64,000 nt of DNA, from NCBI RefSeq assembly GCF_003060865.1, contig NZ_CP028919.1, positions 168,501 to 232,500 on the forward strand, read 5' to 3'. The first letter of the stretch is position 1, and each line of letters opens with the position of its first letter. Positions 40,874 to 50,924 of this stretch are shown here, in pieces. Source of the DNA: Gemmobacter aquarius (GTDB taxonomy: Bacteria; Pseudomonadota; Alphaproteobacteria; Rhodobacterales; Rhodobacteraceae). Position numbers and translations under genes: made by a program. The notes beneath the pieces were generated by a model. The model ran no database searches and was not told the DNA's origin. It was given only the letters and a program-made list of their open reading frames with translations.

Positions 40874-43087
40874 ATGGGAACGGTGATGAAGATCGCGCGG
40901 CGCGGGTTCCTGTTCGGGTCGGTGGCGATATTGGGCGGTGTGGCGTTCGGCTGGTGGAAGTTTGCGACGCCCTACGGCAACCCAGTTGCGGGCGGGTTGA
41001 ACCCTTACGTGATGATCGACGGCACGGGGGTGACGATCATCGCACCGAGGGCCGAGATGGGGCAGGGGGTGCATACGACGCTGGCAGCACTGGTGGCCGA
41101 GGAGATGGACCTGACGCTGGAGCAGGTGCGGGTGATCCATGGGCCTGCGTCGGCGGCTTATTACAACAGCGCGGTCTTGGGCGAGGGTGTGCCCTTTGCG
41201 CCGACCGATACGGGTTGGCTGGCGGAAGCGGTGCGCGGGGCGATGGAGGTTCCGGCGAAGTTTCTGGGGTTGCAGATTACGGGCGGGTCATCTTCGGTGC
41301 CGGATGCGTTCGACAAGATGCGGCTGGCGGGGGCTGCGGCGCGGTCTGCGCTGGTGCAGGCGGCGGCTGGGCGGCTGGGAGTTCCGGTCGGGGAGTTGCG
41401 GACCGAGGGCGGGTTTGTGATTGCGCCGGACGGGACGCGGTTGGGCTATGTGGACCTGGCCGAGGCGGCGGCGGGGGTGACGCTGGAGAGCGAGCCGGTG
41501 CTGAAGGATCGGGCGGAGTGGACGTTGCTTGGCAAGTCGCAGCCTCGGGTCGATGCGGTGGCGAAATCGACGGGGGCTGCGGTTTATACGGCCGATTTGC
41601 GCTTGCCGGGGATGCTTTATGCGACGGTGCGGACCAATCCGCGCTTGGGCGGGGCGGTGAAGGGATATGATGCGAGCGTCGCCGAGGGGATGGCGGGGGT
41701 GGTAAAGGTGGTTCCCGTGGATGGCGGGGCTGCGGTGATTGCGCGGACCACGTGGCAGGCGATGCAGGCGGCGGGGGCGATTGCGTTCGACTGGGGGGAT
41801 GCGCCCTATCCGGCGACGAGTGCAGAGTTGGGGGCGGTTCTGGCGGCGAGCTTTACCGAGGAACGGCGGGATTCGGTGAACCGTGATGACGGAGATGTGG
41901 ACCGGGCGCTGGTGGGGGATGTGTTCGAGGTGGCTTATTCCGTGCCCTATCTTGCCCATGCGACGATGGAGCCGATGACGGCGGCGGCTTTGCTGAAGGA
42001 CGGCGCTTTGACCGTCTGGGCGGGGCATCAACTGCCGACGCAGATCTTGGTTGAAGGGGCGGCGCTGACCGGGTTGCCGGCTGAGGCGGTGACGGTCAAT
42101 ACCATGCTGATGGGGGGCGGGTTCGGGCGGCGGGCCGAGATGGATGTGATCCGGCAGGTGATCGCGCTGGCCAAAGCGGTCGAGGGGCAGCCGGTGCTTT
42201 TGACCTGGAGCCGCGAGGAGGACATGACGCATGACGGCTATCGTCCGGCGGCGCTGGCACGGGTGCGGGCAAAGCTGGACGGGGGGAAGATCGCGGCGTT
42301 CGATTTTGCGACCTGTTCTTCTTCGGTTGTGGAAAGTCAGGCTGGGCGGTTGGGGTATTCGGTTCCCGGGCCTGACGGGGCGATTGTGCAGGGCGCGTGG
42401 GAGCAACCCTACCGTTTCGCGCATCATCGGGTGACGGGGTATCGCGCGCCGGCGATGGTGCCGGTGGGGTCTTGGCGGTCGGTCGGTGCTTCGCAGAACG
42501 CGTTTTTCCACGAGAGTGCGGTGGATGAATTGGCGCATCTGGCGGGGGTCGATCCGGTGGCGTTCCGGCTGGGGCAGATCGACCATGGCCCTAGCCGCAA
42601 GGTGATCGAGGCGGTGGCCGAGATGTCGGATTGGGGGACGCGTCGGGCGGGACGGGCCAAGGGGATTGCGTTTTGCATGAGCTTTGGCGTGCCGGTGGCC
42701 GAGGTGATCGAGGTCGAGGAAACGGCGGCAGGGCTGCGGATGACGGGGGCATGGGCGGCGGCGGATGTGGGGATCGCGCTGGACCCCGGCAATATCGAGG
42801 CGCAGGTTTCCGGGGCGATGGTTTACGGGCTGTCGGCGGCGATACGGGGCGAGATCACCTTTGCGGATGGCATGGCCGAGCAATCGACGTTCTGGGATTT
42901 CGAGCCGCTGCGGATGCCGCAGTGTCCGCCGATTGCGGTGCGGGTACTGGAGGGGCTGGAGCGGATACGGGGGATCGGCGAGCCGGGGTTGCCGCCTGCG
43001 GCGCCCGCGCTGGCCAATGCGATATTCGCGTTGACGGGGCAGCGGATCAGGGAGTTGCCCTTGGGCAAGGCGGTGGGTTTTGCCTGA
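40874..43087 (+). CDS. iorB: Isoquinoline 1-oxidoreductase-like beta subunit (molybdopterin)
   Basis: 737 residues. A twin-arginine signal (ARRGFLFGS) indicates export of the folded complex to the periplasm. It contains two aldehyde-oxidase molybdopterin-binding domains with GQGVHTTLAALVAEEM, TMLMGGGFGRRAE and the catalytic glutamate in RGIGEPGLPP. The real substrate may be an N-heterocycle or an aldehyde; IorB-type enzymes oxidise both. No cytochrome subunit follows, although one is common. A bidirectional terminator separates it from the convergent transporter. Confidence 0.88.
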   Translation: MGTVMKIARRGFLFGSVAILGGVAFGWWKFATPYGNPVAGGLNPYVMIDGTGVTIIAPRAEMGQGVHTTLAALVAEEMDLTLEQVRVIHGPASAAYYNSAVLGEGVPFAPTDTGWLAEAVRGAMEVPAKFLGLQITGGSSSVPDAFDKMRLAGAAARSALVQAAAGRLGVPVGELRTEGGFVIAPDGTRLGYVDLAEAAAGVTLESEPVLKDRAEWTLLGKSQPRVDAVAKSTGAAVYTADLRLPGMLYATVRTNPRLGGAVKGYDASVAEGMAGVVKVVPVDGGAAVIARTTWQAMQAAGAIAFDWGDAPYPATSAELGAVLAASFTEERRDSVNRDDGDVDRALVGDVFEVAYSVPYLAHATMEPMTAAALLKDGALTVWAGHQLPTQILVEGAALTGLPAEAVTVNTMLMGGGFGRRAEMDVIRQVIALAKAVEGQPVLLTWSREEDMTHDGYRPAALARVRAKLDGGKIAAFDFATCSSSVVESQAGRLGYSVPGPDGAIVQGAWEQPYRFAHHRVTGYRAPAMVPVGSWRSVGASQNAFFHESAVDELAHLAGVDPVAFRLGQIDHGPSRKVIEAVAEMSDWGTRRAGRAKGIAFCMSFGVPVAEVIEVEETAAGLRMTGAWAAADVGIALDPGNIEAQVSGAMVYGLSAAIRGEITFADGMAEQSTFWDFEPLRMPQCPPIAVRVLEGLERIRGIGEPGLPPAAPALANAIFALTGQRIRELPLGKAVGFA

Positions 43088-43092
43088 AGGGA

Positions 43093-43119
43093 AACGGGGC
43101 GCCCGATGGGCGCCCCGTT
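43093..43119. terminator. Bidirectional terminator between iorB and the sugar transporter genes
   Basis: A perfect 12-bp stem (43093-43104 with 43108-43119) and a 3-base loop, centred between two convergent stops (43087 and 43127). The AA/TT ends give it weak U-tracts both ways. Confidence 0.8.
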
Positions 43120-43126
43120 CGTTGGA

Positions 43127-44077
43127 TCAGTCGTAGAGCACGGCTGCGATTTCGGGGCTGTCCATGTTGGACTTGTCCCACCAAGCAAAGCCCGAGTCGA
43201 TGATCTTGGGCAGGGCTTCGCCTTTGGTCGCGGCGAGTGCTGCCTTGACGGTTTCGTAGCCCATGCCGACGGGGTTCTGGGTGATGGCACCGGCCATGAC
43301 GCCGTCCATGATCGCCTGCTTCTGGGCTGCGCCCGAGTCGTAGCCGATGACGATCACGCCCTGTGCGCCGCTTTCCTTGATGCCGTTGACGACACCGATC
43401 GCCGAGCCTTCGTTCGCGCCGAAGATGCCCTTGATGTCGGGGTTGGCGGCGAGGATGGCTTTGGTGATCTCGGTCGATTGCAGCTGGTCGCCGCCGCCGT
43501 ACTGGATGTCGACGATTTCGATATCCTTGTGGGCTTCGGCCATGCGGTTCACGAAGCCGTCGCGGCGGTCGATGCCGGTGCGCGAGGTCTGGTCGTGCAC
43601 GACAAGGGCGACTTTGCCCGCGCCGCCGATCAGTTCGGCCATTTTATCGGCAGCGAGGGCTGCGGCGGCGAGGTTGTCGGTGGTGACGGTGGTCACGGGG
43701 ATGTCGCTGTCGACGCCGGAGTCGAAGGCGACGACGGGGATGCCTGCTTCCTGCGCCTGTTTCAGGAGCGGGATTGCGGCCTGAGAGTCCAGAGCGGCGA
43801 AGCCGATGGCCTTGGGCTGCTTGGCGAGGGCTGCGGACAGCATGTCGATCTGCTTGTCGACCATGGTTTCATTGTCGGGGCCTTCGAAGGTGACTTCGAC
43901 GCCGAGTTCGGCGGCGGCCTTGTCTGCGCCCGATTTCACGGCCTGCCAGAACTGGTGCTGGAAGCCTTTGGACACGAGCGGGATGTAGATGGTGTCCTGC
44001 CCGAAGCTGATGGTGACCGAGCCCATGAGGGCGGCGGTTGCGCCCATCGAGCCGAGAAGTGTGCGTCTGTTGATCAT
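43127..44077 (-). CDS. Periplasmic sugar-binding protein (RbsB-like)
   Basis: 316 residues from the ATG at 44077, with a Tat-like or Sec signal (INRRTLLGSMGATAALMGS). The fold is the ribose/galactose-type periplasmic-binding family: YIPLVSKGFQHQFWQAVKSG, FDSGVDSDIPVTTVTTDN, GIFGANEGSAIGV and VIGYDSGAAQ. It delivers a sugar or sugar acid to the RbsC/RbsA-type importer encoded upstream. The neighbouring catabolic genes suggest a hexonate or hexuronate-derived substrate. It is the last gene of the leftward operon. Confidence 0.88.
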   Translation of the reverse strand: MINRRTLLGSMGATAALMGSVTISFGQDTIYIPLVSKGFQHQFWQAVKSGADKAAAELGVEVTFEGPDNETMVDKQIDMLSAALAKQPKAIGFAALDSQAAIPLLKQAQEAGIPVVAFDSGVDSDIPVTTVTTDNLAAAALAADKMAELIGGAGKVALVVHDQTSRTGIDRRDGFVNRMAEAHKDIEIVDIQYGGGDQLQSTEITKAILAANPDIKGIFGANEGSAIGVVNGIKESGAQGVIVIGYDSGAAQKQAIMDGVMAGAITQNPVGMGYETVKAALAATKGEALPKIIDSGFAWWDKSNMDSPEIAAVLYD

Positions 44078-44131
44078 TGGGGTTTCCTCCTCCAAGTTTG
44101 TTTTAGCGGGGCGTTCGTCGCCCTTTTGGTA

Positions 44132-45133
44132 TCAGCCAGCGCGGCGGCGGCGCATCATGTCGGCGTAGACTGCCGCGATGATGATGAGGCCGGTGACGAT
44201 GGTTTGCCATTCCTGCGCGACCGAAAGGATACGCAGGCCGTTCAGCAGCACCGACATGATCAGTGCGCCGATGAGGGTGCCGAGGATCGAGCCGCGCCCG
44301 CCCGCAAGGGACGTGCCGCCGATGACGACGGCGGCGATGGCGTCAAGCTCGTAGCCGAGGCCGAGGGCGGGTTGCGCCGAGTTGAGGCGAGAGGCGATGA
44401 TAAGGCCGGCAATGCCGCAGATAGCGCCCGACAGGCTGTAGATCGCGATTTTCCAGAAATCGGTGTTTACGCCCGACAGGCGCACGGCTTCTTCGTTCGA
44501 GCCGAGGGCGAAGGTATAGCGGCCAAGGACGGTGCGGTTGAGGACATAGGCGATGGCGATGGCGAGGACGAACAGGATCAGCACGCCGTTGGGGACGGGC
44601 ATGAACGGGAGCACATCGCCGATCAGCGAGCCGGTGGAGATTTCGGAAAAACCGGGGGTGTCGTTGAAGTAGATCGGCTTGGTGCCGGAGATGACGAGCG
44701 ACAGGCCCTTGAGGATGAGCATCATGCCCAGCGTGGCGATGAAGGGGGGGATCTTCATCTTGGCGATGAGGGTGCCCGAGATGCAGCCGCAAAGCGCGCC
44801 CATGGCGATGGCGGCGAGGATGCCGAGGGGGAGCGGCAGGCCCCAATAGGTGAGCACCACACCCGCGATGACGGCGCAAAAGGTCATCAGCGTGCCGACC
44901 GACAGGTCGATGCCGCCGGTGATGATGACGAGGGTGGCAGCGACGGCAAGCACGCCGTTCACCGAGGTGGCTTGCAGGATGCCGATGACATTGGCGGTTT
45001 GCAGGAATTTGTCGGACGCCAGCGAGAAGAACAGCAAAAGGACGACAAGGCTGCCGAAGGCGAGCAGTTTTTGCTGCATGCCGGACGAATTCGAGGCGGG
45101 TTTTGCGGCGGGCGTGGTGCTGGCAGCGGTCAT
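44132..45133 (-). CDS. Sugar ABC transporter permease (RbsC-like)
   Basis: 333 residues from the ATG at 45133, overlapping the ATPase stop (ATGA). About ten membrane spans are present. RbsC-family motifs are [17 protein letters not shown], the loop [21 protein letters not shown], and [20 protein letters not shown]. It forms the homodimeric channel with the ATPase encoded just before and the binding protein just after it. Confidence 0.9.
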   Translation of the reverse strand: MTAASTTPAAKPASNSSGMQQKLLAFGSLVVLLLFFSLASDKFLQTANVIGILQATSVNGVLAVAATLVIITGGIDLSVGTLMTFCAVIAGVVLTYWGLPLPLGILAAIAMGALCGCISGTLIAKMKIPPFIATLGMMLILKGLSLVISGTKPIYFNDTPGFSEISTGSLIGDVLPFMPVPNGVLILFVLAIAIAYVLNRTVLGRYTFALGSNEEAVRLSGVNTDFWKIAIYSLSGAICGIAGLIIASRLNSAQPALGLGYELDAIAAVVIGGTSLAGGRGSILGTLIGALIMSVLLNGLRILSVAQEWQTIVTGLIIIAAVYADMMRRRRAG

Positions 45134-46644
45134 GCCGCGTCCTCCTTTGATTGGCGAAGGGTCGCCAAGTGCATGATCTCTTCCTGACTGGTGGCGGTAC
45201 CGCCCGGAAGGATGCCGGTCAGGCGGCCTTCGGACATGACGGCGATGCGGTGCGAGAGGCGCAACACCTCGGGCAGTTCGGAGGAGATGACGATGATCGC
45301 CTTGCCCTGTTCGGCGAGGCTGGTGAGCAGGCGGTAGATTTCGGATTTCGCGCCGATGTCGATGCCGCGGGTGGGTTCGTCGAAGATGAGGATGTCGCAG
45401 TCGCGGAGCAGCCATTTGGCCAGCACGACCTTTTGCTGGTTGCCGCCGGAGAGGAGCCGCACCTCTTGCCGTTCCGAAGGGGTGCGGATGGCGAGTTGGT
45501 CGATGTAGTCGCGGGCGGTTTTGCCAAGGGCCGTGTCGTTGACCACGCCGAAGCCGTTCTTGAAGCGGCGCAGGTTCGGCAGCGCGATGTTGGCGCGGAC
45601 ATCGAGGCCGAGCGCGAGGCCCAGGTGTTTGCGGTCTTCGGACAGGTAGCCGATGCCTGCGGCCACGGCATCTTGCGGCGAGGCGATGGAGGCGGTTTTG
45701 CCATGCACGATGATTTCGCCGCCGTCGCGGCGGTCGGCGCCGAAGATCAGGCGGGCGACTTCGGTGCGGCCCGCGCCCATGAGGCCCGCAAAGCCGAGGA
45801 TTTCGCCGGCTTTTAGGCTGAAGCTGACATCGCGGACGGCGCGACCGCGGGAGAGGTTTTTCACTTCGAGTGCCACGGGGGCGGCGGTCAGGTCGGGGAT
45901 CGCGGCGGGGGTGCTGTCGAGGTCGCGGCCGACCATCATCGAGATGATGGTGGCGATGGGAGTTGCGCTTGCATCGACGGTGCCGACGAAAGCGCCATCG
46001 CGCATGACGGTGACGCGGTCGGCGATGCGTTTGATTTCATCCATCTTGTGGCTGATGTAGACGATGCCCACGCCTTCGCCGCGCAGGCGGGTGATGATGG
46101 CGAAAAGCTCCGACACCTCGCGGTCGTTCAGGGCGGCGGTGGGTTCGTCCATGATCAGGATGCGCGAGCGGTGCGACAGGGCTTTGGCGATTTCGACCAT
46201 CTGGCTTTGTGCGACCGAGAGGGTGCTTACCTCGGCGCGCGGGTCGATGGTTATGTTCATCGAGGCGAAGATTTCGGCAGCGGCGCGGTTCAGGGCGGGT
46301 TCGTCCAGGCGGCCGAAGCTGCGGCGGGGTTCGCGGCCGATGAAGATGTTTTGCGCCACGGTGAGGTCGTTCATCAGGGCGAGTTCCTGATGGATCATGC
46401 CGATGCCGAGCGATTGTGCCGCGCGGGGGTTGGCCAGCGTCACATCGGTGCCGCCCACGGTGATGGTGCCGCTGTCGGGCTGGTAGACGCCGGACAGCAC
46501 CTTCATCAGGGTGGATTTGCCCGCGCCGTTTTCGCCCATCAGGGCATGGACTTCGCCCGGTTGCAGGTCGAAGCCGACAGCTTTGAGCGCGTGGACGCCG
46601 GGGAAGCGTTTGTCGATTGCGGTGAGGCGGATGAGGTCGGTCAT
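45130..46644 (-). CDS. Sugar ABC transporter ATPase (RbsA-like, two domains)
   Basis: 504 residues with two ATPase domains. The first has Walker [10 protein letters not shown] (37-45), signature [15 protein letters not shown] and [11 protein letters not shown]. The second has the degenerate P-loop GLMGAGRTE, the signature [10 protein letters not shown] and [11 protein letters not shown]. This asymmetric pair is normal for RbsA/MglA/XylG proteins. It overlaps its neighbours by 4 nt at both ends, so the dehydrogenase, ATPase and permease genes are coupled. Confidence 0.93.
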   Translation of the reverse strand: MTDLIRLTAIDKRFPGVHALKAVGFDLQPGEVHALMGENGAGKSTLMKVLSGVYQPDSGTITVGGTDVTLANPRAAQSLGIGMIHQELALMNDLTVAQNIFIGREPRRSFGRLDEPALNRAAAEIFASMNITIDPRAEVSTLSVAQSQMVEIAKALSHRSRILIMDEPTAALNDREVSELFAIITRLRGEGVGIVYISHKMDEIKRIADRVTVMRDGAFVGTVDASATPIATIISMMVGRDLDSTPAAIPDLTAAPVALEVKNLSRGRAVRDVSFSLKAGEILGFAGLMGAGRTEVARLIFGADRRDGGEIIVHGKTASIASPQDAVAAGIGYLSEDRKHLGLALGLDVRANIALPNLRRFKNGFGVVNDTALGKTARDYIDQLAIRTPSERQEVRLLSGGNQQKVVLAKWLLRDCDILIFDEPTRGIDIGAKSEIYRLLTSLAEQGKAIIVISSELPEVLRLSHRIAVMSEGRLTGILPGGTATSQEEIMHLATLRQSKEDAA

Positions 46645-47665
46645 GGTGCGGCCCCTGCTGGCGAAAGTGCGACGATGGCCTTGATCAGCGCGGCGCGGTC
46701 GGCGGCGAGTTCTGGCAGACGGGTGGGCAGGTCGGCAAGGGGAATAACGGTGGAGATGAGCGCGTTTGCGTCTATCGCACCTGTCCGAAGGGCGTGCAGG
46801 ACGTGCTGGAAGTCTTGGGCCAGCGCATTTCGGCTGCCGATCAGGCGCATTTCGCGTTTATGGAATTCGGGATCGCTGAAGGTGAGGTCGCCCTTGACGA
46901 CCGAGACGAGGACGTAAGAGCCGCCGTGTGCGACATGGGCGAAACCGGCCTGCATGGCGGCTGGGTTGCCTGTCGCGTCCATCACCACGTCGTAGCCGTG
47001 GGGGAGAGGGGATCGGCGGGGGTTTTGAGCGAGGTGAAGCCGAAGGTTGCTGCGGCTGCCAGCCGTTCGGTGCTGGTGTCGAGGATGGTGACGCTTGCGC
47101 CGGTGAGGCGGGCGAAGAGCGCCGCGCCAAGGCCGATGGGGCCTGCGCCGGTGACGAGGACGCTGTCGTTCGCGGTCATGTCGGAACGGCGGACCGCGTG
47201 GGCGCCGATGGCGAGGAATTCGACAAGCGCCGCGTGCTGCGGGCTGAGGCCGGTCGCGTCATAAAGGTTGGTGGCGGGAACCGCGATACGGGCGCACATG
47301 CCGCCGTCGCGATGCACGCCAAGGACGCCTATGGCCATGCAGCAGTTCGGCTTGCCGCGTGTGCAGGCGTGGCAGGTGCCACAGGCGATGTAGGGGTTGA
47401 TGACCACAAGCTGGCCCTGCGCCCAAACGCCCGTGGTTTCTGCGACATGGCCGGAAAGTTCGTGACCGATGACGCGGGGGTATTCGAGGTAGGGCTGGTT
47501 GCCCTGAAAGATGTGATAATCTGTGCCGCAGATACCTGCGGCGGCGAGGTCGATCAGCACCCAGCCTGCGGGTGCGGTGGTGGGCAGGGGACGGGGCAGC
47601 AATTCAAAGCGGCCCGGCGTGACGCAGGTTCCGCAAAGCATGGTGGCGGGCGTTGTCGCTGGCAT
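46641..47665 (-). pseudogene. RspB-like zinc dehydrogenase, one frameshift (missing C at 47000-47004)
   Basis: The N-terminal part from 47665 shows AAGICGTDYHIFQGNQPYLEYPRVIGHELSGHV with catalytic-zinc residues, then CGTCHACTRGKPNCC for structural zinc, and VTGAGPIGLGAALFARLTG. The frame breaks at a five-base run at 47000-47004. One extra C continues as HGYDVVMDATGNPAAM to the stop at 46641, restoring about 341 residues. The motif spacing matches E. coli RspB/LgoD-type enzymes, which oxidise L-galactonate or L-gulonate at C5. The lesion looks like a base-calling error. The stop overlaps the ATPase start. Confidence 0.78.
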
Positions 47666-47748
47666 CGTGATTCCCCCCTCCCAAGAGTAGCACTTTATGG
47701 ATTAAGAACCGAAGCGCCGGGGCTTACAATTGTTTTTATTGGCAATTG

Positions 47749-48848
47749 TCATAAAGACCGAAGGTTTTGCCCGAGGGCGGCGGCGAGGCGGGGTTGGGTT
47801 CCGGCGAGGCCGAGCGTGGCGGACCAGTCGAGGAAAGCGCCGATGCGGTGGCCAAGTTTGGTTGCGTGGTTTTGCGCGATGTCGGTCAGGCGGTGGTCTA
47901 GGAAGGGGTTGGCGAAGCGGTCGAGCGTGGCTGTGACATAGGCGGGGGCCGATGTGTCGCCCGCGGCGGCGAAGGTGGGCAGGACTTCGGATTCGTAGAG
48001 GGATGCAAGGTCGGCGCGGATTTCGGGGGTTGCCATGAGGCTGCGGACGAAAGGGGGGGCGCGGTCGGTTTTGAGCCAGTTTGCGACAAGGTAGGTGTGG
48101 CCGAGGTTGAGGATGTGGAGTTTGCGGCGCTCGATCGGGGCGAGGTCGGCGACGATTTCTATGGCGGGGTGGGTGCAGGGGGGACGAGGCCGGGGGCATC
48201 CTCGATCGCCCAGAGGGCGTAGGGTTCGGCGATGGCCCCGGCGGGGTCGAGCGGTTCGGATACGATGCGGTCGACGAGGGAGTTGGCGAAGGTTTGGCCC
48301 GCCAGCCAGTCGTGGAAGGCGGGGGAGAGGTTTTGTGCAAGGGAGAGGGTGCGGGCGCGCAGCGTGTCGCCGTTGCGGGGGACAAGCTCGGTCGGCATGA
48401 GCTGGACTGGCGCGCGGGTGGTCTGGAAGCGCGACCAGAGGAGGTGGGTCAGTTTGGCGGGGTAGGACATGGATTGGTCGAAGTGACCAAGCGTGTCGGC
48501 GGGTTGGGGGGTCCATCCGGCTTCGCTGGTGTTCGACAGGATGATGCTGGCATGGGTGGCGGCGGCGCAGATTTCTGGCCAGTCGGTCGCGGTGTCGTAG
48601 GCGCGGGTGATCGAGGTGACGCGGGTTTCGCGTTGGACGGGCGCGCCGTTTTCGAGGCCCTGGATACGGACGGGGAAACCTTGGGTCAGGGCGTGAAGGC
48701 GGGCGTTGCGGGTGGCGTTGCCCGATGACTGGATGACGGTAACGGGGCCTGCGGGCTGGCCTGCGGCCATGGCTTCGGACAGGAACAGATCGGCATGGGC
48801 TTGCAGGAAGCGGCTGGTGCCGAATTGCAGGATGGGGTTGGTTGACAT
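47749..48848 (-). pseudogene. Mannitol-dehydrogenase-family oxidoreductase (UxaB/UxuB type), one frameshift (48178-48183)
   Basis: From the ATG at 48848 the protein begins PILQFGTSRFLQAHADLFLSEA, the UxaB/UxuB-like NAD-binding start, and continues with SNTSEAGWTP, YPAKLTHLLWSRF and ELVPRNGDTLR. The frame breaks in a six-base run at 48178-48183. One extra C gives GLVPPCTHPAIEIVADLAP and the C-terminal half with HILNLGHTYLVANWLK, to the stop at 47749. About 366 residues once corrected, shorter than the 480 of E. coli UxaB but common in Rhodobacteraceae. Such enzymes reduce tagaturonate or fructuronate to altronate or mannonate. It starts 63 bp from the divergent kinase gene. Confidence 0.75.
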
Positions 48849-48911
48849 GATCGGGCCCTCTGGTGTTTGGTTTTTTATGATAAGGGACCGTGTGTCAAGA
48901 GGGAGGCCGGG

Positions 48912-49828
48912 ATGCATATTCTGTGCGTGGGCGAGGCTATGGCGGAAATTCGCGCGCAGGGGGACGGGTTCGCCGTGGGGTTTGCGGGGGACACGTTCAA
49001 CACGGCGGTCTATGCGCGGCGGCGATTGGGCGCGCGGGGGCGCGTATCCTATCTGACGCGGGTCGGGTGCGAGGGGTTGTCGGAGGGGTTCTTGCGGCTG
49101 GCGCGGGCCGAGGGGGTTGGCGTGGAGGCGGTGGCACGGGACGCGGGGCGCAACATCGGGGTCTATACAGTCGATACGGACGCGACGGGCGAGAGGAGTT
49201 TCGCCTATTGGCGCGAGCGGTCGGCGGCGCGGTTGCTGTTTCAGGACGAGGCGGATTATGCGGCGTTAGAGACATGTGACGTGCTTTATCTGTCGGCGAT
49301 TACCTTGGCGATTTTGACGGCCGAAGCGCGGGGGCAACTGTTGGCGCGTGTGGCGGAGTTGCGAGGCAAGGGGATGATCTTTGCCTTTGATTCCAACTAT
49401 CGGCCGCGGCTGTGGGAAAGTGCGGATGTGGCGCGCGCCGTGATCGGGGCGGCTTGGGGCTTGGCGGATGTGGCGCTGCCCTCGGTCGATGACGAGATCG
49501 CGCTGTTCGGGGGCGATGAGGCGGCGGTTCTGGCGCGGTTGCGGAAGGACGGGCGGATCGGGGCGTTGAAGCGCGGGGCGCTGGGGCCTGTGGCGATGGA
49601 TGGATCGGTGCAGGCGGAGGGGTTCGCGCCTGCGACAACGGTGGTCGATACCACGGCGGCGGGCGACAGTTTCAACGGGGGTATCTGGCGGCTTTGGCGC
49701 TTGGCTTGCCCGAGGCGGAGCGGTTGGCTTGGGGGCATGAGACGGCGCGGCATGTGGTGGGGCTTGCGGGGGGGATCGTTGCGCTGCCTGCGGCGATGCT
49801 AGGGGACGGCGTGGTCGCGCAGGGATGA
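48912..49828 (+). pseudogene. kdgK: PfkB-family sugar kinase (2-keto-3-deoxygluconate type), one frameshift (49677-49681)
   Basis: From the ATG at 48912: HILCVGEAMAEIR, FAGDTFNTAVYARRRLG, GVYTVDTDATGERSFAYWRE, and FDSNYRPRLWES followed by DVALPSVDDEIALFG, the pattern of 2-dehydro-3-deoxygluconate kinases. The anion-hole motif DTTAAGDSFNGG with the catalytic Asp is present. After it the frame goes wrong in a five-base run at 49677-49681. One extra G gives YLAALALGLPEAERLAWGHETA and a normal end at 49826-49828. The corrected protein has 305 residues and phosphorylates KDG, the common product of hexonate dehydratases. Its end overlaps the convergent regulator by 30 bp. Confidence 0.8.
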
Positions 49829-50701
49829 GAGAAGGGTTTGCTTTGACGTGCGCAGGTGGTCGCCTGCGGCCTTTAGTGCGGCAGGCTCATTTCGGGCTTT
49901 TAGTGCCGCGATAAGGGACAGGTGTTCGTGGATCGCGGCGAAGTTGCGGTCGCGTTCACCGGTTTTGTCCCATTGGTAGTGGTAGTGGAAGATCAGGGCG
50001 ATGATCTTCTGGAATTCGGCGGCGAAGCGGTTTTTGACGGTGCTGCCGATGGTGGCGTGGAAGTCTTCGTCCAGCAGTGAAAAGTCGTGGAAGCGGGCGT
50101 CGATCTGTGCGGCGAGGTCGCGGTGGGCCTGTTCCAGCGCATCGAGGCGGGGCCAGATCGGGTGGTCGGGCGGCAGGGCTATCAGGTGCGAGACGGCGTT
50201 GAGTTCGAGCATCAGGCGGAATTCGGAAAGCTCGACGGCGAAATCGCGGGTGAAACCCAGAAGCTCCCATCCGCCACGGTCGCGGCGACGGACTAGGCCG
50301 AAGCGGCTGAGCGAGGCGAGGAAGGCTTGCAGCATGTGGGGGGTGACGTGGAAGCGGCGGGCGAGTTCGGCCACGTTGAGCGCGGTGCCGGGGGGGACAT
50401 CGAAGCGGAGCACCCAGTCGAGGAATTGGCGTTCGAGTTCCTGTTCGGTGAGCTGGTCGGACTGGATCGCCAGACGGTCGCGGGGGGTGGGCAGGCGCAA
50501 AAGGCGTTTGTCGCGGCCTTGCCATGACAGGATTTCGGCCTTTTGCAGGCGGTCGAGGATGGCGCGGATCACGGTGCGGCTGACGCCGAGGCGTCTGGAA
50601 AGCGCGAGTTCCGAGGGCAGGCTGTCGCCCGCTTGCAGGGTGGCGGCAAAGTCGAGGAGCGAGTTGAACGCCTCGCGGAAGCGTTCGTCGGTGCGGGCCA
50701 T
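49799..50701 (-). CDS. GntR-family regulator with FCD-type ligand domain
   Basis: 300 residues. The N-terminal winged helix is GntR-like (AGDSLPSELALSRRLGVSRTVIRAILDRLQ). The C-terminal all-helical domain is of the FCD type, with ELNAVSHLIALPPDH, DFHATIGSTVKN and IHEHLSLIAAL providing the metal-binding Asp/His residues. FCD regulators respond to small carboxylic acids, which fits control of the neighbouring sugar-acid genes. Between the two DNA and ligand parts there is a second helix-turn-helix-like stretch (VAELARRFHVTPHMLQAFL), so the protein is longer than most GntR/FCD members. Confidence 0.85.
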   Translation of the reverse strand: MARTDERFREAFNSLLDFAATLQAGDSLPSELALSRRLGVSRTVIRAILDRLQKAEILSWQGRDKRLLRLPTPRDRLAIQSDQLTEQELERQFLDWVLRFDVPPGTALNVAELARRFHVTPHMLQAFLASLSRFGLVRRRDRGGWELLGFTRDFAVELSEFRLMLELNAVSHLIALPPDHPIWPRLDALEQAHRDLAAQIDARFHDFSLLDEDFHATIGSTVKNRFAAEFQKIIALIFHYHYQWDKTGERDRNFAAIHEHLSLIAALKARNEPAALKAAGDHLRTSKQTLLSSLRDHAVP

Positions 50702-50899
50702 GGCGGTTCCTGTGCTTTGCGACAGAAGGACCGAAGCGGGGGATAAAAAGCAAGGTCGGAATGTGGGGCGGGCGCGTCGGCTTTCGCGGCGCTTGGGCGC
50801 GCGCGATGGAAAGGATGGCGGGCAGGGGTGGGGGATGAACAGGGCGGGGCGGTTGACGGCGGGGCGGGGGTCTTTGCAACACGTGCCGGTTGCGCGGGC

Positions 50900-50924
50900 G
50901 GTGCGCGATGAACGCGCACCCTAC
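50900..50924. repeat. Palindromic repeat element (GTAGGGTGCGCG type)
   Basis: GGTGCGCG-ATGAA-CGCGCACC followed by CTAC; read leftwards it starts GTAGGGTGCGCG. Short palindromes of this form are scattered through Rhodobacterales genomes. It overlaps the stop of the exonuclease gene by a few bases and is the only copy seen in the window. Confidence 0.6.

Noticed and set aside
47726..47750. ACAATTG...CAATTGT inverted repeat as a GntR operator
   Set aside because: It overlaps the end of the reductase gene, and I could not find a matching copy near the other genes of the locus, so it could equally be a weak terminator.
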